Of a stretch of 64,000 nucleotides of DNA, positions 1 to 11,793 are shown one piece after another (position 1 is the stretch's first letter; each line of letters begins with the position of its first letter). The notes below the pieces were generated by a model that saw only the letters and a program-made list of their open reading frames with translations, was not told where the DNA came from and made no database searches. A program made the position numbers and the translations under genes. This DNA comes from Typhlomys cinereus (lineage: Eukaryota > Chordata > Mammalia > Rodentia > Platacanthomyidae). The DNA lies in the NCBI GenBank assembly GCA_023101885.1, contig JALPQD010000016.1, positions 7,816,684-7,880,683 of the forward strand, written 5' to 3'.

Positions 1-79
1 TCAAGCCATTCTGGGATATACAAGGAGATCCTGTCTCAGACAGACAGTCAGGCAAACAAACAAACAAACAAACAAACAT
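1..79 (+). mobile_element. B1 SINE, 3' part, with (CAAA)n tail
   Basis: The sequence reads as the end of a B1 element (ctgggatatacaaggagatcctgtctcag) followed by CAAA repeats. It is cut by the window edge. Confidence 0.65.
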
Positions 80-169
80 TACCATGAGTTATCTTCTGTT
101 TAAACTATTCCTTATTTTGCTGGAAGGAGCCCCCTTCAACTGATTTCTGAGCAAGCGCCTCCTTCTTTG

Positions 170-262
170 TTCTTTTTGGAGGTGAGATCTCTCTAGGTAG
201 CTCAGGCTGGCGTCAATCTCTGGAGTGCTAGAAATGCTGATGTGCCACTATTCCCAAAACAT
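170..262 (-). mobile_element. B1 SINE fragment
   Basis: Antisense B1 words (gtagctcaggctggcgtcaa, ggagtgctagaaatgctgatgtgcca) diverged from consensus. Confidence 0.5.
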
Positions 263-447
263 TTCAGAATAAAAGCTACTCCATGCCGTACTTTTCCTTT
301 CTCAGCTCTGGGGTCAATGCTGCTTTAAGGGGTCCTGATTCCTTTTTGTAGACAATAGTAATTAGCAGTCAAGATCTGGTCATGAGGAGTGTTTGTTACT
401 GCACTGAGACTCTCCCACCCTTATGGTTGCACTTGAATTATACAACT

Positions 448-490
448 CACACACACACACACACACACAAACACACCTCCACACACATTC
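448..490. repeat. (CA)n microsatellite
   Basis: Interrupted CA repeat. No SINE body is visible beside it. Confidence 0.85.
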
Positions 491-1735
491 ACATCTTACT
501 TCTAAATTTATATATTGAAAACCACGAGCTTGCTCTATTGTTCCAAATTTGACAGAACACCGTAGAGTTCATTCTAGCTTCCTCCCTTCTACACTTCTAT
601 CCATCTTTTCTGACAGTGATAAGATGGAGGAAGGGACGTTCTGAAAAGCCTCTAGAAAGACATGTGAAGGACTTTGAGTGCTGGCCACACGGCAGTGTTG
701 TGGGCAGGACTCAAGTCTCACCTGTGAAGGCCCTGAGCAGAAGCACACTGGGCTGCACGTGGGAGGGGCAGCAGGTAGGTGACCAGCAGGGAACAGTGGA
801 AGTCGTGGCTTATGGACCATTGTGAGATTTCTGATCTTTCTAGTGTCCGAGATAGGAAGGCAGCAGGACCATCGGAACAGAGGAGACACGTACCTTTTAA
901 AGGCTTTGCTCTGAACTTCAACTGCAAATGGCGGAAGCAGGAAGATCCGCTATAACCTAGGTGAATGAGGATGGTCCACAGGGTCCATGGGGTCTGTGAA
1001 TGCAAGCACAGCAACAGCACAGAGAAGGGCATCGGCTACCCGGTCTGTTCACTGCTGAATCATGAACACATTCCCTAGTCCTACCAACCCAATTCTAGCC
1101 CCTTGCTGTATCCTAGACCAAGCTACCCCCTTTCAACCCAGTCTCTTGCTCACTGCTCCCTACCCTTCCCAATGAATCAAAACTTCCTCTTCCTCTGAGC
1201 CCTGTCCCCAAACAGTGTGGGTCAGCATCTGATAAACTAATAATAAAGTACTGACTTCTTGCAAGATGCCCTACCCCTTCCAGAAGCATCTGAGTTTTCA
1301 AAAAGGCGGCAACGTATTTACTTCTGAGAATGTGCTGGAATCTTATTTACTTCTGAGAATGACAGTATGGTAAGGTGGTGAAGGAGGTCATTTTGTTCTG
1401 CACAGTGTCACATGACACCTAGATGAAGTCTGGGACCTCCTTGAAAGAGCCCAGCCCAGGGTCAGGCTGCATTCTTCTCCCCGCCTTGGACAACAATCTT
1501 GGTTATGTATCTTCTCCATTTCCTTTGATCCCTATGTGGCCCAAGGACCATGGGAAGGATGTGATATAGCTGCCCTGTGCCATAAGGGTGTGCCCACATG
1601 TGAGATGAGTTTCAATCAGATCATCATTTCCATCAAAGAGATCAGACTAATCATGAATAGGCTCATAGCTGTGGCCTTCAAGGGAAGGAAATAACATACC
1701 CAGTTCCTGTACAGAAATAGTTTCAGAAGCAACAT
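491..1735. other. Intergenic, no recognised feature
   Basis: No coding frame with family resemblance, no repeat recognised. A direct repeat of about 18 bp (tatttacttctgagaatg) occurs twice near 1,315-1,362. Confidence 0.4.
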
Positions 1736-1950
1736 AATACTACAGTGACATACTACTTCATGCCCACTAAAATGGCCATAATCATAGAGATAATGACAAA
1801 TGCTGATTCTTAGCTGGTAGAAGTATAAAAGGCACAGAACTCTTAGGTATATGCTCTAGTGAATCAAACACTTATCCAGCTGGGCATGGTGGTACGTGCC
1901 AGAAATCCTAGCACTTGGGAGGTTGAGGCAGGAGAATTGTGAGTTTCAGG

Positions 1951-1992
<42 letters not shown>

Positions 1993-2710
1993 TATAGTAA
2001 AAAGCTAGGTGCAGTGGCATACAGTTATAATTCCAGAACTTGGCAGGATGACTAAAAAAAAAATCCAGCGTATAAGGCCAGTCTAGTCCAGATAATGAGT
2101 TCAAGGCCATCTAGGCTATATGAGTTCTGGTCTCAAACAAAACAAAACAAAACAAAACACCTCAAGTTTGGGAGGAGGAGACCAGGGCAAAGACATAAAC
2201 CCATTTTGTTTGTAAATAAACAAATAAATTTTATAAAAAAGGAAAAAACCTTGTAATCAATGTTTAAGGGAGAATTATTTCATAATAACCCAAAGGAGAA
2301 GGAACTCATATTCACCAAATGATTAATGATTAAGTACAGTGCTGTATATCTCTCTAGTGAAATATTATTTTGTGATAAAAATAACAAATTATTGGTATAT
2401 GCTAAAATGTGAGGGAACTGTGAAAACATTACAAGTGAAAAAAATCCAGACACAAAGACCCACATATTATATGATTCTATTTATAGAAATCTCTAGAATA
2501 GGCAAATCCATAGAAACAGAATGTGCATTACTGGTTGCTAGGGGAAATGAGAGGAGATGAAGAGTGACTGCTAATGAGTATAGGGCTTCTTTTTAGGGTG
2601 ATGAGAACGTTCTAAAACTGATGTGAAACTGTGTGACTGTACTAAGACCCACTGGATTATATATTTTCAGGGAATATTTGGCATATGAATCATATATCAA
2701 TACAACAGTT
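1736..2710 (+). mobile_element. Old L1 LINE 3' end, split by SINE insertion
   Basis: 1736-1870 and 2256-2710 follow the typical 3' end of ancient L1 ORF2 and 3' UTR. Recognisable words include acatattatatgattctatttat and aataggcaaatccatagaaacag, then the gactgctaatgagtatagggct block. Between them sit two B1 copies and a CA tract. There is no open frame. Confidence 0.8.
1876..2160 (+). mobile_element. Two B1 SINE copies separated by (CA)n
   Basis: The first B1 runs to about 1,952 (gctgggcatggtggtacgtg), then (CA)n at 1953-1992. The second B1 is at about 1,996-2,127 with an (AAAAC)n tail to 2,160. Both lie inside an older L1. Confidence 0.75.
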
Positions 2711-2744
2711 CTATTTTAAAAGATGCAACTAAGGAAGGGAGGGG

Positions 2745-2778
2745 GAAGACAGAGAGAGAGAGAGAGAGAGAGAGAAAA
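2745..2778. repeat. (GA)n tract
   Basis: Simple GA repeat with flanking purine-rich sequence. The open frames across it are artefacts. Confidence 0.8.
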
Positions 2779-3008
2779 TGAAGAAAAAGAGAAAGGGAAG
2801 GGTCAGTGCACATGGAAGGGGAGCCTGACCAGTGACAGACTGAAAGTATTTTTGTGTGCATGTATGAGGGGGGAGGGACATGTGTCATGGCATGCATGTG
2901 GGGGTCAGAGAACAACTTTGAGATGATGAAGGATGATGAAAACCTTGTTTACTTTCCCTCAGGGAAATACTAATCAGGATTAGAAGGTGGAGTCTCTGTT
3001 CAAGAACT

Positions 3009-3255
3009 GGGAATGGGCTGGTGGGATAGCTAAATGGTTAAAGTGCTTGCACAGCAAGCAAGAGAACAAGAGTTCAGATCCCCCAGAGTCTGTGTAAATA
3101 AATACCAGCTGGCATAGCAGTCTGCTTCAGTCTGCTTCAGAGGGTGGCTTCTGAAGACCCACACAGAGCAAACTGGTTACCTAGACTAGATCTATCAGTG
3201 AGTCCCAGGTTTGGGGCAAGACTCTGTCTCAAAAAGGATAAGAGTGATGATTAAC
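3009..3255 (+). mobile_element. B4-like SINE (ID head joined to B1 tail)
   Basis: A tRNA-like head (gatagctaaatggttaaagtg) is followed by a B1-type end (caagactctgtctcaaaaagg). Order and spacing match rodent B4 elements. Confidence 0.65.
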
Positions 3256-3314
3256 ATCAACTTCACGCCTCTGGATATTTATGTGGATACATATTGAAGA
3301 GGCAAAAAGAGCAT

Positions 3315-3655
3315 TGCAGGGCTGGCTCAGCAAGGTGAGCATTTAACTGGGCAAACCTGATGACCTGGATTCGGATCCTCAGATTCCACATAAAAGCCTG
3401 ACATGGCATAAGCATCTGTAATCCTTGTGTCCTTACAGGAAATTCGAGACAGAGACCCGAGAATCTCCAGAAGCTCATGGACCAGCCAGCCTGGCATACC
3501 CAGCAGTGAAGAGATGCCATCTTAAGCAAGGTGCAAAGACGAAGAATGACATCCAAAAATTCTCCTCTGACTTCTACACATACAATACAGTGGCACAAGG
3601 GCTCCTGCACTCACATACGTGCATCACGCACATATACTCATCCACTTAAAAAAGA
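3315..3655 (+). mobile_element. B4-like SINE
   Basis: Contains aacctgatgacctggattcg, the body with gacatggcataagcatctgtaa, and a tail of short CA/CG words. The open frames here are within the SINE. Confidence 0.6.
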
Positions 3656-3827
3656 GAAAACATTGCGTATCTTTTTAGTGGATATTGCAGTAAAGTACTT
3701 GGTACTGTTTCATATTTTGGACGTGTCATGGAAGAAGGACCTTCTCTCCCTTACACAAATAAAGAGGTGCAGTAAGGCAAGGGGAGACACTGCAACACTA
3801 TGAAAAAAAAAAAAAAAAAAAAAAAAG
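3656..3827 (+). other. Short segment ending in AATAAA and a poly(A) run
   Basis: AATAAA at about 3,759 is followed some 40 bp later by about 25 A residues. It could be the end of a retrocopied transcript or an unrecognised retroposon. No coding similarity was seen. Confidence 0.35.
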
Positions 3828-4726
3828 AGTTCTGTTTGAAGCTCTTACACCTGCACACCAGAATTGTGGGGCATCTCCTTTCTCCCATTCCAAGCAAATC
3901 TTCAGATTTGCTAAAAGCTACTAGCTGGGCATTCTCAATTTAGCTCAGGCCCGACACTAAAATCTACTTGAAGAGTGTTAGATCCCACAAGCTGAAGGCT
4001 GGGTGCCCACTGTCCATGCCAGGGTCAAAGCACAGACTGTGACCCATGCTTCTGACCTACAGGGTATTTAAATCAAGGTTACTTCTACCACGCCTCCCCC
4101 CTTGGGGTTGACTGTTTGTAAGATCAGCTCAATGAACTCAGAGAATAAATTGCCTATTTATTAGACGGGGTATAACAAAGGATACAGACAGCAGTCAGAG
4201 GCAAAGGGCGCATGCAGCCGATGCAAAGGGAGAAAGTCCCATGCTCTTCTGGGTGCACTTCTGCAGTTCCTACTGTTCGCCTGTTCTGAAACCCTCAGAA
4301 CTCAGTCTTTAGGTTTCTGTGGAGCTTTTAGTAGCTCGACATGACTGATTACATCACTGGCCATTCATGTCTCACCTTGGCTTTCAGCTTTTCTCCTCTC
4401 CTTATTATCACTCTAGAGGTTCCAAGGATTTTAGAAGCCCTCTGTCAGAAGACAGGGATGGAAACAAAAGCAAATGCTATGGTTTGAATGTTCTCATCAC
4501 AAAAAAAGATTAATATTGAATCTCCTAATGGTAACAGTGGCAGCACTGGTTTACAGAAATAAAACCAAACAACAGAAACTGGGGTGTCCATTACATGATT
4601 ACGAATGGGAAAAATAGTCCAGGATACTGGAAACTTTGGGTACCCCATCTGCTCCCTCCCACGCATTTTGCTACCTGACTATCAGTACCTCCTGGAGGGG
4701 AAATAAGGAGTGAAAGACAGGTGATT
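3828..4726. other. Intergenic, no recognised feature
   Basis: Unique-looking sequence without a supported gene. Confidence 0.4.
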
Positions 4727-4853
4727 TCTTCTTTTCTTCCTCTTCTTCTTCCTCTTCCTCTTCTTCTTCTTCTTCTTCTTCTTCTTCTTCTTCTTCTTCT
4801 TCTTCTTCTTCTTCTTCTTCTTCTTCTTCTTCTTCTTCTTTCTTTTTTTTGTG
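4727..4853. repeat. (TTC)n / (GAA)n microsatellite
   Basis: Nearly pure TTC repeat for about 95 bp (over 30 units) after a mixed CTT/CCT start, ending in a T run. The arginine-rich frame on the - strand is an artefact. Confidence 0.95.
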
Positions 4854-4904
4854 ATGGTAGTGTTCTCTTTTGAAATAGAATTCCTGTCCCTAGGATCATA
4901 AATG

Positions 4905-5055
4905 AGAAGGATCTAGATATATTGACATTGAAGATGTCCAGAATATATTAAATGAAAAAAAGCAACGTGCTAAACCATATGTATAGTGTGATCCAGTTTT
5001 GTAAAAATGAAATTAGACAAAAGAGGATGAGTGTTTGCTTACATGCATAATGGGG
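4905..5055 (+). mobile_element. Old L1 fragment
   Basis: Resembles a word pattern near L1 3' ends: attgacattgaagatgtcca, then gtatagtgtgatccagttttg. Confidence 0.55.
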
Positions 5056-6510
5056 TTACCCCCCCAGCAGTGACATCAGGGGAGGATGGAAAATGTGGCG
5101 CTTTCTGTTAAAACAACACTTTGAAGGATTCCTCTGTCCTTTCTCAAAGGCCACCTGAAGTCAGAGTAATCAATCCCTATCACAAATCCATAAAGAACCA
5201 GAGAAGGGACAACAGCCAATGTGAGCGGATATCTGGAAGGTGGAAAGAGACAGAGTTAGCAGAGAAGCCAGCAAACTGCCTGCTCCCCACCAGCCTGCGC
5301 CGGCTGTGTCTAACCTGCCCCTCAGGAGCCATATGTGTCCCTGATGTGGCTACCTGATGACTCCATATTGCATGGTCAAAGCGTTGGACACCTGCATGTA
5401 TAGTCTCTGTGTGAAGAGGAAACAGCCTGTCCTTCTCTAGATGTATGACCTGCATGTGCTTGGAAATTGACATTATCTGGTGCCCCTATACTAATATCTG
5501 TGGAAATGATCATAATCAAAGGTGGCAATGTGTACCACCATTGGCAGGTTCACTGTGTACCATCCAATCTGCCTACATATGTACCCGAAGCCGTTGCAAA
5601 AAGCAGAAAGATTCATGGACTATATCCCCGAATGTCAGGGGTTTGGGTCAGAATGATGTGTTGGAGCTGGAGTGGGGCTGCAAATAGAATATGACAGAGA
5701 ATCTCAATCAGGAAACAAGGGAGACTTAGGGTGGCGGCTCAGTGGTAGCACTTGAAGGGGCCCCAGTTCAATCCCTCGGGTGGACAGAAAGAGGATGGAG
5801 TGAAGCAACAACTTCCTCTCTGAGAGATGCTGTCCATGTCCCTGTACCTTGAATCCAGGCAGACTCAATTCAAACAACTCTCCCGCCACTACAGAATGCA
5901 GTGGAAGTGATGCTTCGTGGTTCCCAAGGCCAGAGCTCTTGTGCTGGAACCTAAAAACCTCCACACCAGCATTGTGACTTCCCCGAGATCATCAAGCTCC
6001 AAGCAGCCCATCTGGGGAGACCCCAGGAAGAAGTTCAGAAGAGCAAGGAGGGGAGTGCATAGTTCTCTGCTTAACTAAATTCGATCCCTGGTCTGGAACC
6101 TCATGGACAAACCCACGTCAGGATCCCCAGCTGAGCCCTTTCCTAATCTTTATCACAGTAACTGCAGAAGAGATAGTAAAATGAATGCTGTTGTCTTCAT
6201 TATTTCGGGTAATTTTTTTTCTTTTACATAGTACTTAGAGTAACCACAAGGGCCCCTTCCAAATCTTGTGCGACCATCAACTATCTCTTTGGATGTCCCC
6301 CACTGTTTGCTCTTCAGCCAAGGAGGATCCTAACCTAAAGACACAGAGCCAGAGGCAGGGAGAAAGTCTATGTGAACCCCAGCCCTTCTGGCCAGTTGGC
6401 ACTCAGACATGTGTCCCCCATACAGCAGGAGACTTCGCAGAGCCACCGTGGGAGAAAACCTAGGAAACTAGCCTGAAACTTCATGGCCAAGCTGAGTGTC
6501 CATATAGCAA
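5056..6510. other. Intergenic, one ID-like remnant
   Basis: Mostly unrecognised. 5,725-5,780 resembles an ID SINE (ggctcagtggtagcacttg with a gttcaatcc B box). No gene supported. Confidence 0.4.
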
Positions 6511-6514
6511 CAAG

Positions 6515-6840
6515 ATATGTCTTTAAAAAAAAGGGGGGGGGGGACGGTGCTGGCACCTGATTGAAAACCTGGTGGTGATCTGACTCCAGTCCCCGAAAGT
6601 TCACATGGTAGAAGGAGGTGACTGGTGAAAATTGTCCTTTGACTGCTCCCCGTAGACCACGACATGCATGCATGTGCACATCCTCTCTCTCTCTCTTGCA
6701 TTCTTCTCAAATAAATAGATAAATGAAATATTAAAAATGAAAAGTTAAGGATGGTGTAGATCAAAGACAGAACTTTTGCTTAGCAGGTTCCTAGCCCTGG
6801 ATTGGATCCTCAGCATGATAAACAATAAAAAATAAATAAA
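6515..6840 (+). mobile_element. RSINE1-like SINE followed by an ID remnant
   Basis: Contains acctggtggtgatctgactc, acatggtagaaggaggtgac and a tail of CT and AAATAAATAG. 6,770-6,840 adds an ID-like fragment with an A-rich tail. Confidence 0.55.
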
Positions 6841-7680
6841 TGCTAGATTGCATTACATTTGTCATCCTTAGGTGATTAGATATTACATAGACATATTCAC
6901 TAGAGAAGAATAAGATTCTGTTTACCAGGAGGATGGGCTATCTTGATTTGGATTTTCTTAGAGGGTGACTCTGAGACAATGATTCCACAACAAGTAATTC
7001 TTGGCAGATAATCCCGGAAAACTCTGGCCGAGGACTGAGGAAGTAAAACAGAGAAGGGAAGGAAGCCAATAAAAAGGCGAGTTATGAAGTCACTTACCAA
7101 TGTGAACAACCAAGTGGTTTGATCTTGCTGAGGAATTCTGGGAGACGGTGCAGAATGATCATGCTTCAGAGTATCCCACCATGGGCAAGAACCCATCAAG
7201 TGCTTCCAAACCAGCTGACCAGTGTTTCCTGCAGTTTCTCCTGCACTCAAGCTAGCCCTCAGCAAGAGTTTCCAGACAAGAACTCTATAGGTTTTAGAAA
7301 AATAATTTGGAAGTAATTATTTGGAAAAATATTTCCAAGTCTAGAATTCTATCCCAAGCACAGATATTTGTTTTTGTTTTTGTTTTTGTTTTCTTTTTTC
7401 AAGCAGATATTTCATTCCTCCTAGTTTGAAAATGGAATGAAAACATTTTGGGCAAACAAGGTCCTCCAAGATATTTTCATGCAACCTTTTTATAGGAAGC
7501 TGTTAGAGATGTGCTTCACCAAAATGGAGTACCTTAAGAAAGAGAACAGTGGGAAAACAGGAAGTAAGACAGGAAATGGGATAGTCAGTCACACAGGCTC
7601 CGCAAAGTGGAGCAGGGAGGTGGGACTGCTGAGGGGTTCTTGCAGGAAATGAAACCGGCAGGTTATCTGTGGTGAAAATT
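6841..7680. other. Intergenic, no recognised feature
   Basis: No gene or well-defined repeat seen apart from a (TTTTTG)n run at about 7,368-7,392. Confidence 0.35.
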
Positions 7681-8420
7681 AAGCAGAAAAAGAAAGAAAG
7701 AGAGAAAGAGAAAGAGAGAGAGAGAAAGAGAGAGAGAGAAAGAGAGAGAGAAAGAAAGAAAAAGAGAAAAAAAAGAGAGAGAGAAAGAAGAAAGAGAGAA
7801 GAAAAAGAGAAAAGAGAGAGAGAGAAAGAAAAGAAAGAGAGAAGGAGAAAGAAAGAAGAAAGAGAAAGAAGAGAGAGAAAAGAAAGAAGAGAAAGAAAGA
7901 AAGAAAGGAAAGACAGAAAGAAAAGAGAAAGAGAGAGAAGAGAGAGAAAAAGAGAAAGAAAGAGAGAACGAGAGAAGAGAGAGAGAGAAGAGAGAGAGAG
8001 AAGAAAGGAAAGAAAGAAAGAAGAAGAGAGAGAAGAAAGAAGGAAAGAAAGCGAAGAGAAGAAGAAAGAAAGAAAGAAAGAAAAGAAAAGAGAAAGAAAG
8101 AAAGAGAAAGAAAGAAGGGAAGGAAGAAAGGGGAGAGAGAAGGGAAGGAAGAGGGAAGGAAAAAAGGAAGGAAGGGAGATAGAGAAAAGAAGGAAATGAA
8201 GAAGGAGGGCAGATAGGAAGAGGAAGTAAAGAAGGAAGGCAGATAGGAAAGGAGGAGGAGGGAGGAAAAAAGAAAGGAAAGGAGGGAAGAAAGAAGAGAG
8301 AAAGAGAGGGAGAGAAGAAAGGAGGAAAGAAGGAGAGAGAGGAGAGGAGGAAAAGAAAGAAAGAAGAGAGGGAGGAAGGGAAGAGTAAGAGAAAGATGAA
8401 AAGGAGGAAAAAAAAGTAAA
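7681..8420. repeat. Giant polypurine tract (GAAA/GA/GGAA)
   Basis: About 740 bp almost free of pyrimidines on the + strand, with only a handful in the first 500 bp. It shifts from GAAA/GA to GGAA/GGA towards the right. Long open frames on both strands (Lys/Glu/Arg on +, Phe/Ser/Leu on -) are a by-product of composition. Confidence 0.97.
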
Positions 8421-9053
8421 AGTCAACACTAAAGGAAGAAAAGCAATCCCTGTGTTTGGCTTCTGAGAAATGATTCTTACTCCTGGCTAAACACTGGAAA
8501 CTGGAGAAGCAGCAAAGCCGGCTGATGGCTGCTTCCTCTCCCCAGGTGGTCTAAGATAAGCAATCTGCGCTGTAGGGTGCGCTTTGTGATTCAAGCTCCC
8601 ACGTGACTTGGTGCACAAAGTCATTTGAGACCCACTGCTTGATAGGAAAAAAATACTTCTGTGCTCATAATGATGTGAAGACGGAACGTGAAGTAAGCAG
8701 AAGACTGTGGTGCAACTCTATGGGAAGATGGAGAGAGGAAGGCATGTGGGTGGGCCAGCGAGTGTGAAGTATTAATCTGCACCGCATCTCCGCAGAAGAA
8801 AGGCAGTCAATCACGCCCAGGCCGGCAGCTCCAGGCATCACAAAGAAGCATCTTATTCAGAAATTCGGGAGTAGACGCCGGGACAAACAGCCCAAAGAGC
8901 AGCGCTTTCTTAAGGAAGCAGGGCCCACAGATGGAAAGTGTTGCGTATAGGTGGGAGGTGAAGACTTGCCTGATTTTGTCTACCAGCTTTGAAATGTGAT
9001 TTGACTTAATGCCATGAACATGAGTGAGTGTGATCAAAAAAGAAAAAGAAAAT
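8421..9053. other. Intergenic, no recognised feature
   Basis: No supported gene or repeat. Confidence 0.35.
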
Positions 9054-9305
9054 GGGCCAAGGAGATGGTTCAGTGGGTAAAGTACTTGCTGTGCAAGTTA
9101 AAGTGTGAAGGCCTGAGTTCAGATCCTCAGATCTCTTGTGTGGGATGTAATGGCAGAAGGGGAATGGGAGGCAGAGATAAATTCCGAAATCTCACAGGCT
9201 TATGTGGCAGCAATGAAGAGACTCATCTCCAACACAGTAGGAGAGAGAAATGACACATGAAGGTTTTCCTCTACCTCCACACATGCCTTGGCATCTATAT
9301 GTGGT

Positions 9306-9350
<45 letters not shown>

Positions 9351-9400
9351 TACGCACGATGCATGCACGCACACGCACACACATTAAAAAAAAATAATGT
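9054..9400 (+). mobile_element. B4-like SINE with long (CA)n tail
   Basis: The head gatggttcagtgggtaaagt and B box gcctgagttcagatcctcag are tRNA-like. CA repeats at 9307-9350 and an A-rich end follow. Confidence 0.65.
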
Positions 9401-9417
9401 TGATAAAGAAGAAAGCA

Positions 9418-9665
9418 TGCACTGGTGACATAGCTCAGCAGGTGTCTGTTCACAAACTTGGTGACCTGAGTTGTTTTCCCAAAGCCTACATGGTGCTTAT
9501 GTAGGTCTCCCCCGCCCCCCTTCTCTCTTGCTTGCTTATTCATTCTTGTTTACTTTCTCACAAACAAATAAATAAACCAAAATTAAAAAAAAGAACAAAA
9601 GCAAAATTTGGGAACAACCTAAACATCCACTAATAGGAAAAGATAAACGCATGCCACACACACGT
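9418..9665 (+). mobile_element. RSINE1-like SINE and a small L1 remnant
   Basis: 9,418-9,590 has gacatagctcagcaggtgtc and a tail of CT plus AAATAAATAA. 9,600-9,665 carries words of an L1 3' region (aacaacctaaacatccacta). Confidence 0.5.
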
Positions 9666-9767
9666 ACAAATGAAGAAAAAAAAAAAAAGCTTTCCTTTGG
9701 CTACAGACTCGTTTCCTGCTTTTACTCTAGTTATCCAATAGTAATTTGCTGTAGTTAATAAGCGAAT

Positions 9768-10140
9768 GTGAGCATGCATGTGTTATGTGACCATGGGGGT
9801 GTGCATGCCCCTGCGTAGACACAGGGAGGCTAGAAGAGGACATCACTTTTCTTCCTCTATTTAGTTTTCGAGATGGGACCTGACCCCCTCTTTGGCTAAG
9901 CTGGCTAGTCAGTGAGCTCCTGGGACCTGCCTGTGTCCCTCCTCCCCCTCCCCCTCCCCCTCTCTTCTCCCCCCTCCCTCTTTTCTTTCTTTTCTTCCTC
10001 TTCCCTCCTCCCTCCTCCCCCCAATGCCTCGGCTACAGACGCATGGCCATGCCTGACTTTTTATGTAGGTGTGTGGATTTGATCTCAGGTCCTCCTGCTT
10101 TCACAGCAGCACTCTCACCTACTGACTGTCTCTTCATATT
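9768..10140 (-). mobile_element. B4-like SINE containing a CT-rich expansion
   Basis: An antisense B4 pattern: B1-type words (gagatgggacctgacccc), then a CT tract at 9,938-10,022 in place of the usual middle, then an antisense tRNA-like head (gatctcaggtcctcctgc). Confidence 0.55.
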
Positions 10141-10838
10141 ATTGTGTTTATTTACAGAGACCATGAGAGTCTAGGAAGGGTAGATGTGGGTAGATGTGAC
10201 CTGGCATGTGTTCTGCTTCTGACTTGGGAGGAGAGCAGAGGCCAAGGGTTCCGGCTTGGCAAGGGTGAGGACAGGTCCTAGCAACAGGGGAAACCCGGTA
10301 GAACCAGCTGTGAAATGGGAAGGGCACGCTGACAGGGTGACTCACTTCTCGGGAGGGTGGAGATGGCTCAACCTCCCCATCCCTTCAATCGACACCCAGC
10401 TGGAACCTACATATTACCCATGTCCACAATCCTAAAGAAGGGGTCTTTGCCAAAGCCACAGAAACAAGAACCCGTCTCCATCTGGGCCTTGCATGGAGTT
10501 CTCTCTCAGCCTGGGCAAGTGGAGCCAACAGCCCATTGAATTAGCACATGGAGAGGAAGGAGGTAGAAAGTCGGGAGAGTCTTGAAATTGAGGACCCTAG
10601 GGCCTGTGTGCAAGAACTCTTGGAGAAAGGTTTTAATCACCGTTTCCTTAGTCACCTCTCATTTTTCTACTCCTACCTCTGACATTTTCTGTTAGACCCT
10701 CGCGATTACCTTAGGAAACAGACTGAATAGATACAAATATCCCCTAAATTTTGCAAGCATTGAGCTATCTCTCTGGTCCCCATCTCTCAAATTTTAAACC
10801 ATTTATCATCCTGGGTTTTTTTGAAAAAAAATTTTTTT
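10141..10838. other. Intergenic, no recognised feature
   Basis: No supported gene; unique-looking. Confidence 0.35.
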
Positions 10839-11100
10839 TGTGTGTGTGTGGGATATAAGTGTGTATATGTTTGTGGGTGTGTGTAGAAGAGGGCACTGTG
10901 TGTTTGTGGAAGCCCAAGGCTGACTTCGGGAATCATTCTGGAGTACTCTACCTCTACTGCTTTGCTCAGGGGTGTCCCAGGCTCTGTTTTTCAGGGCCAG
11001 AAGTACAGGCTGTCATTATTTTCACCTGGCGTTTTTTTACATGGCGTCTGGGACCTGGACTCTTGCAAAGGCTTCAACCCCTGAGACATTTCTCCAGCCC
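10838..11100 (-). mobile_element. CA-tailed tRNA-headed SINE
   Basis: The antisense copy starts with (TG)n, then gagggcactgtgtgtttgtg. It ends in the antisense head acccctgagacatttctcca. It belongs to the commonest SINE family of the window. Confidence 0.8.
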
Positions 11101-11220
11101 TGTTTTTTGTTTTATAGTTAGAGTCTCATTAGGTAGTCCAGGCTGGCCTTAAGTTCATGGCAATCTTGCTGTACTCTTCCAGCTGTGTGTCCCCATACCT
11201 GGATCTCTTTGCCCTTTTAC
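11101..11220 (-). mobile_element. B1 SINE
   Basis: Antisense B1 words: aggtagtccaggctggcctt and a diverged start. Confidence 0.65.
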
Positions 11221-11569
11221 CAACCACGGTGTCATGTTTCCTCCTTGGCATCCAATATTAGCTTTGCAGCCAATGCTGGACCAGCAAGAGTGGAGTGACC
11301 CTCGGCCCACACTGGGCTCTCAGCAGAGTACTGTTGGCTTGGAGTGAGATGGTCCCTGTCAATTGACCAACACTGACTGGCTCAGCACTTGCATTGGCGA
11401 GCCCCATTCTGAAGGCTTACAAATCTGATCCGATTTGAGTCCCAAAACAAGCCTCCAATGAAGGTAATCAATCTTTTCACATGGTGAGACTAGCTATACA
11501 GGTGACTTTGGAATTCTGGCTCGGGATTTCTTTTTATTTATTTATTTATTTGTTTGCTTGTTTAATCTA

Positions 11570-11680
11570 TTTATAAGACAGCTAGAATTTTCTGTGGAGC
11601 CAAAAATGACCTTGAACTCTTGATCCTCCTAGCTCTATCTCTGGAGTGCTAGATTACAAGCTTCACCATTTTAGCTAGTT
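11570..11680 (-). mobile_element. B1 SINE fragment
   Basis: Antisense, diverged copy (gaccttgaactcttgatcct, ggagtgctagattaca). Confidence 0.55.
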
Positions 11681-11689
11681 TATCTGGCT

Positions 11690-11712
11690 TTTTTTTTTTT
11701 TGCCTGTGCAGA

Positions 11713-11793
<81 letters not shown>

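Noticed and set aside
7669..8199. 176-codon Lys/Glu/Arg-rich frame and its antisense Phe/Ser/Leu frame of 308 codons
   Set aside because: Produced entirely by the purine tract; no splice sites, start context or conservation to support a protein.
9307..9350. CA arrays as CRISPR-like or satellite repeats
   Set aside because: Dinucleotide microsatellites with no spacers; CRISPR is not expected in a mammal.
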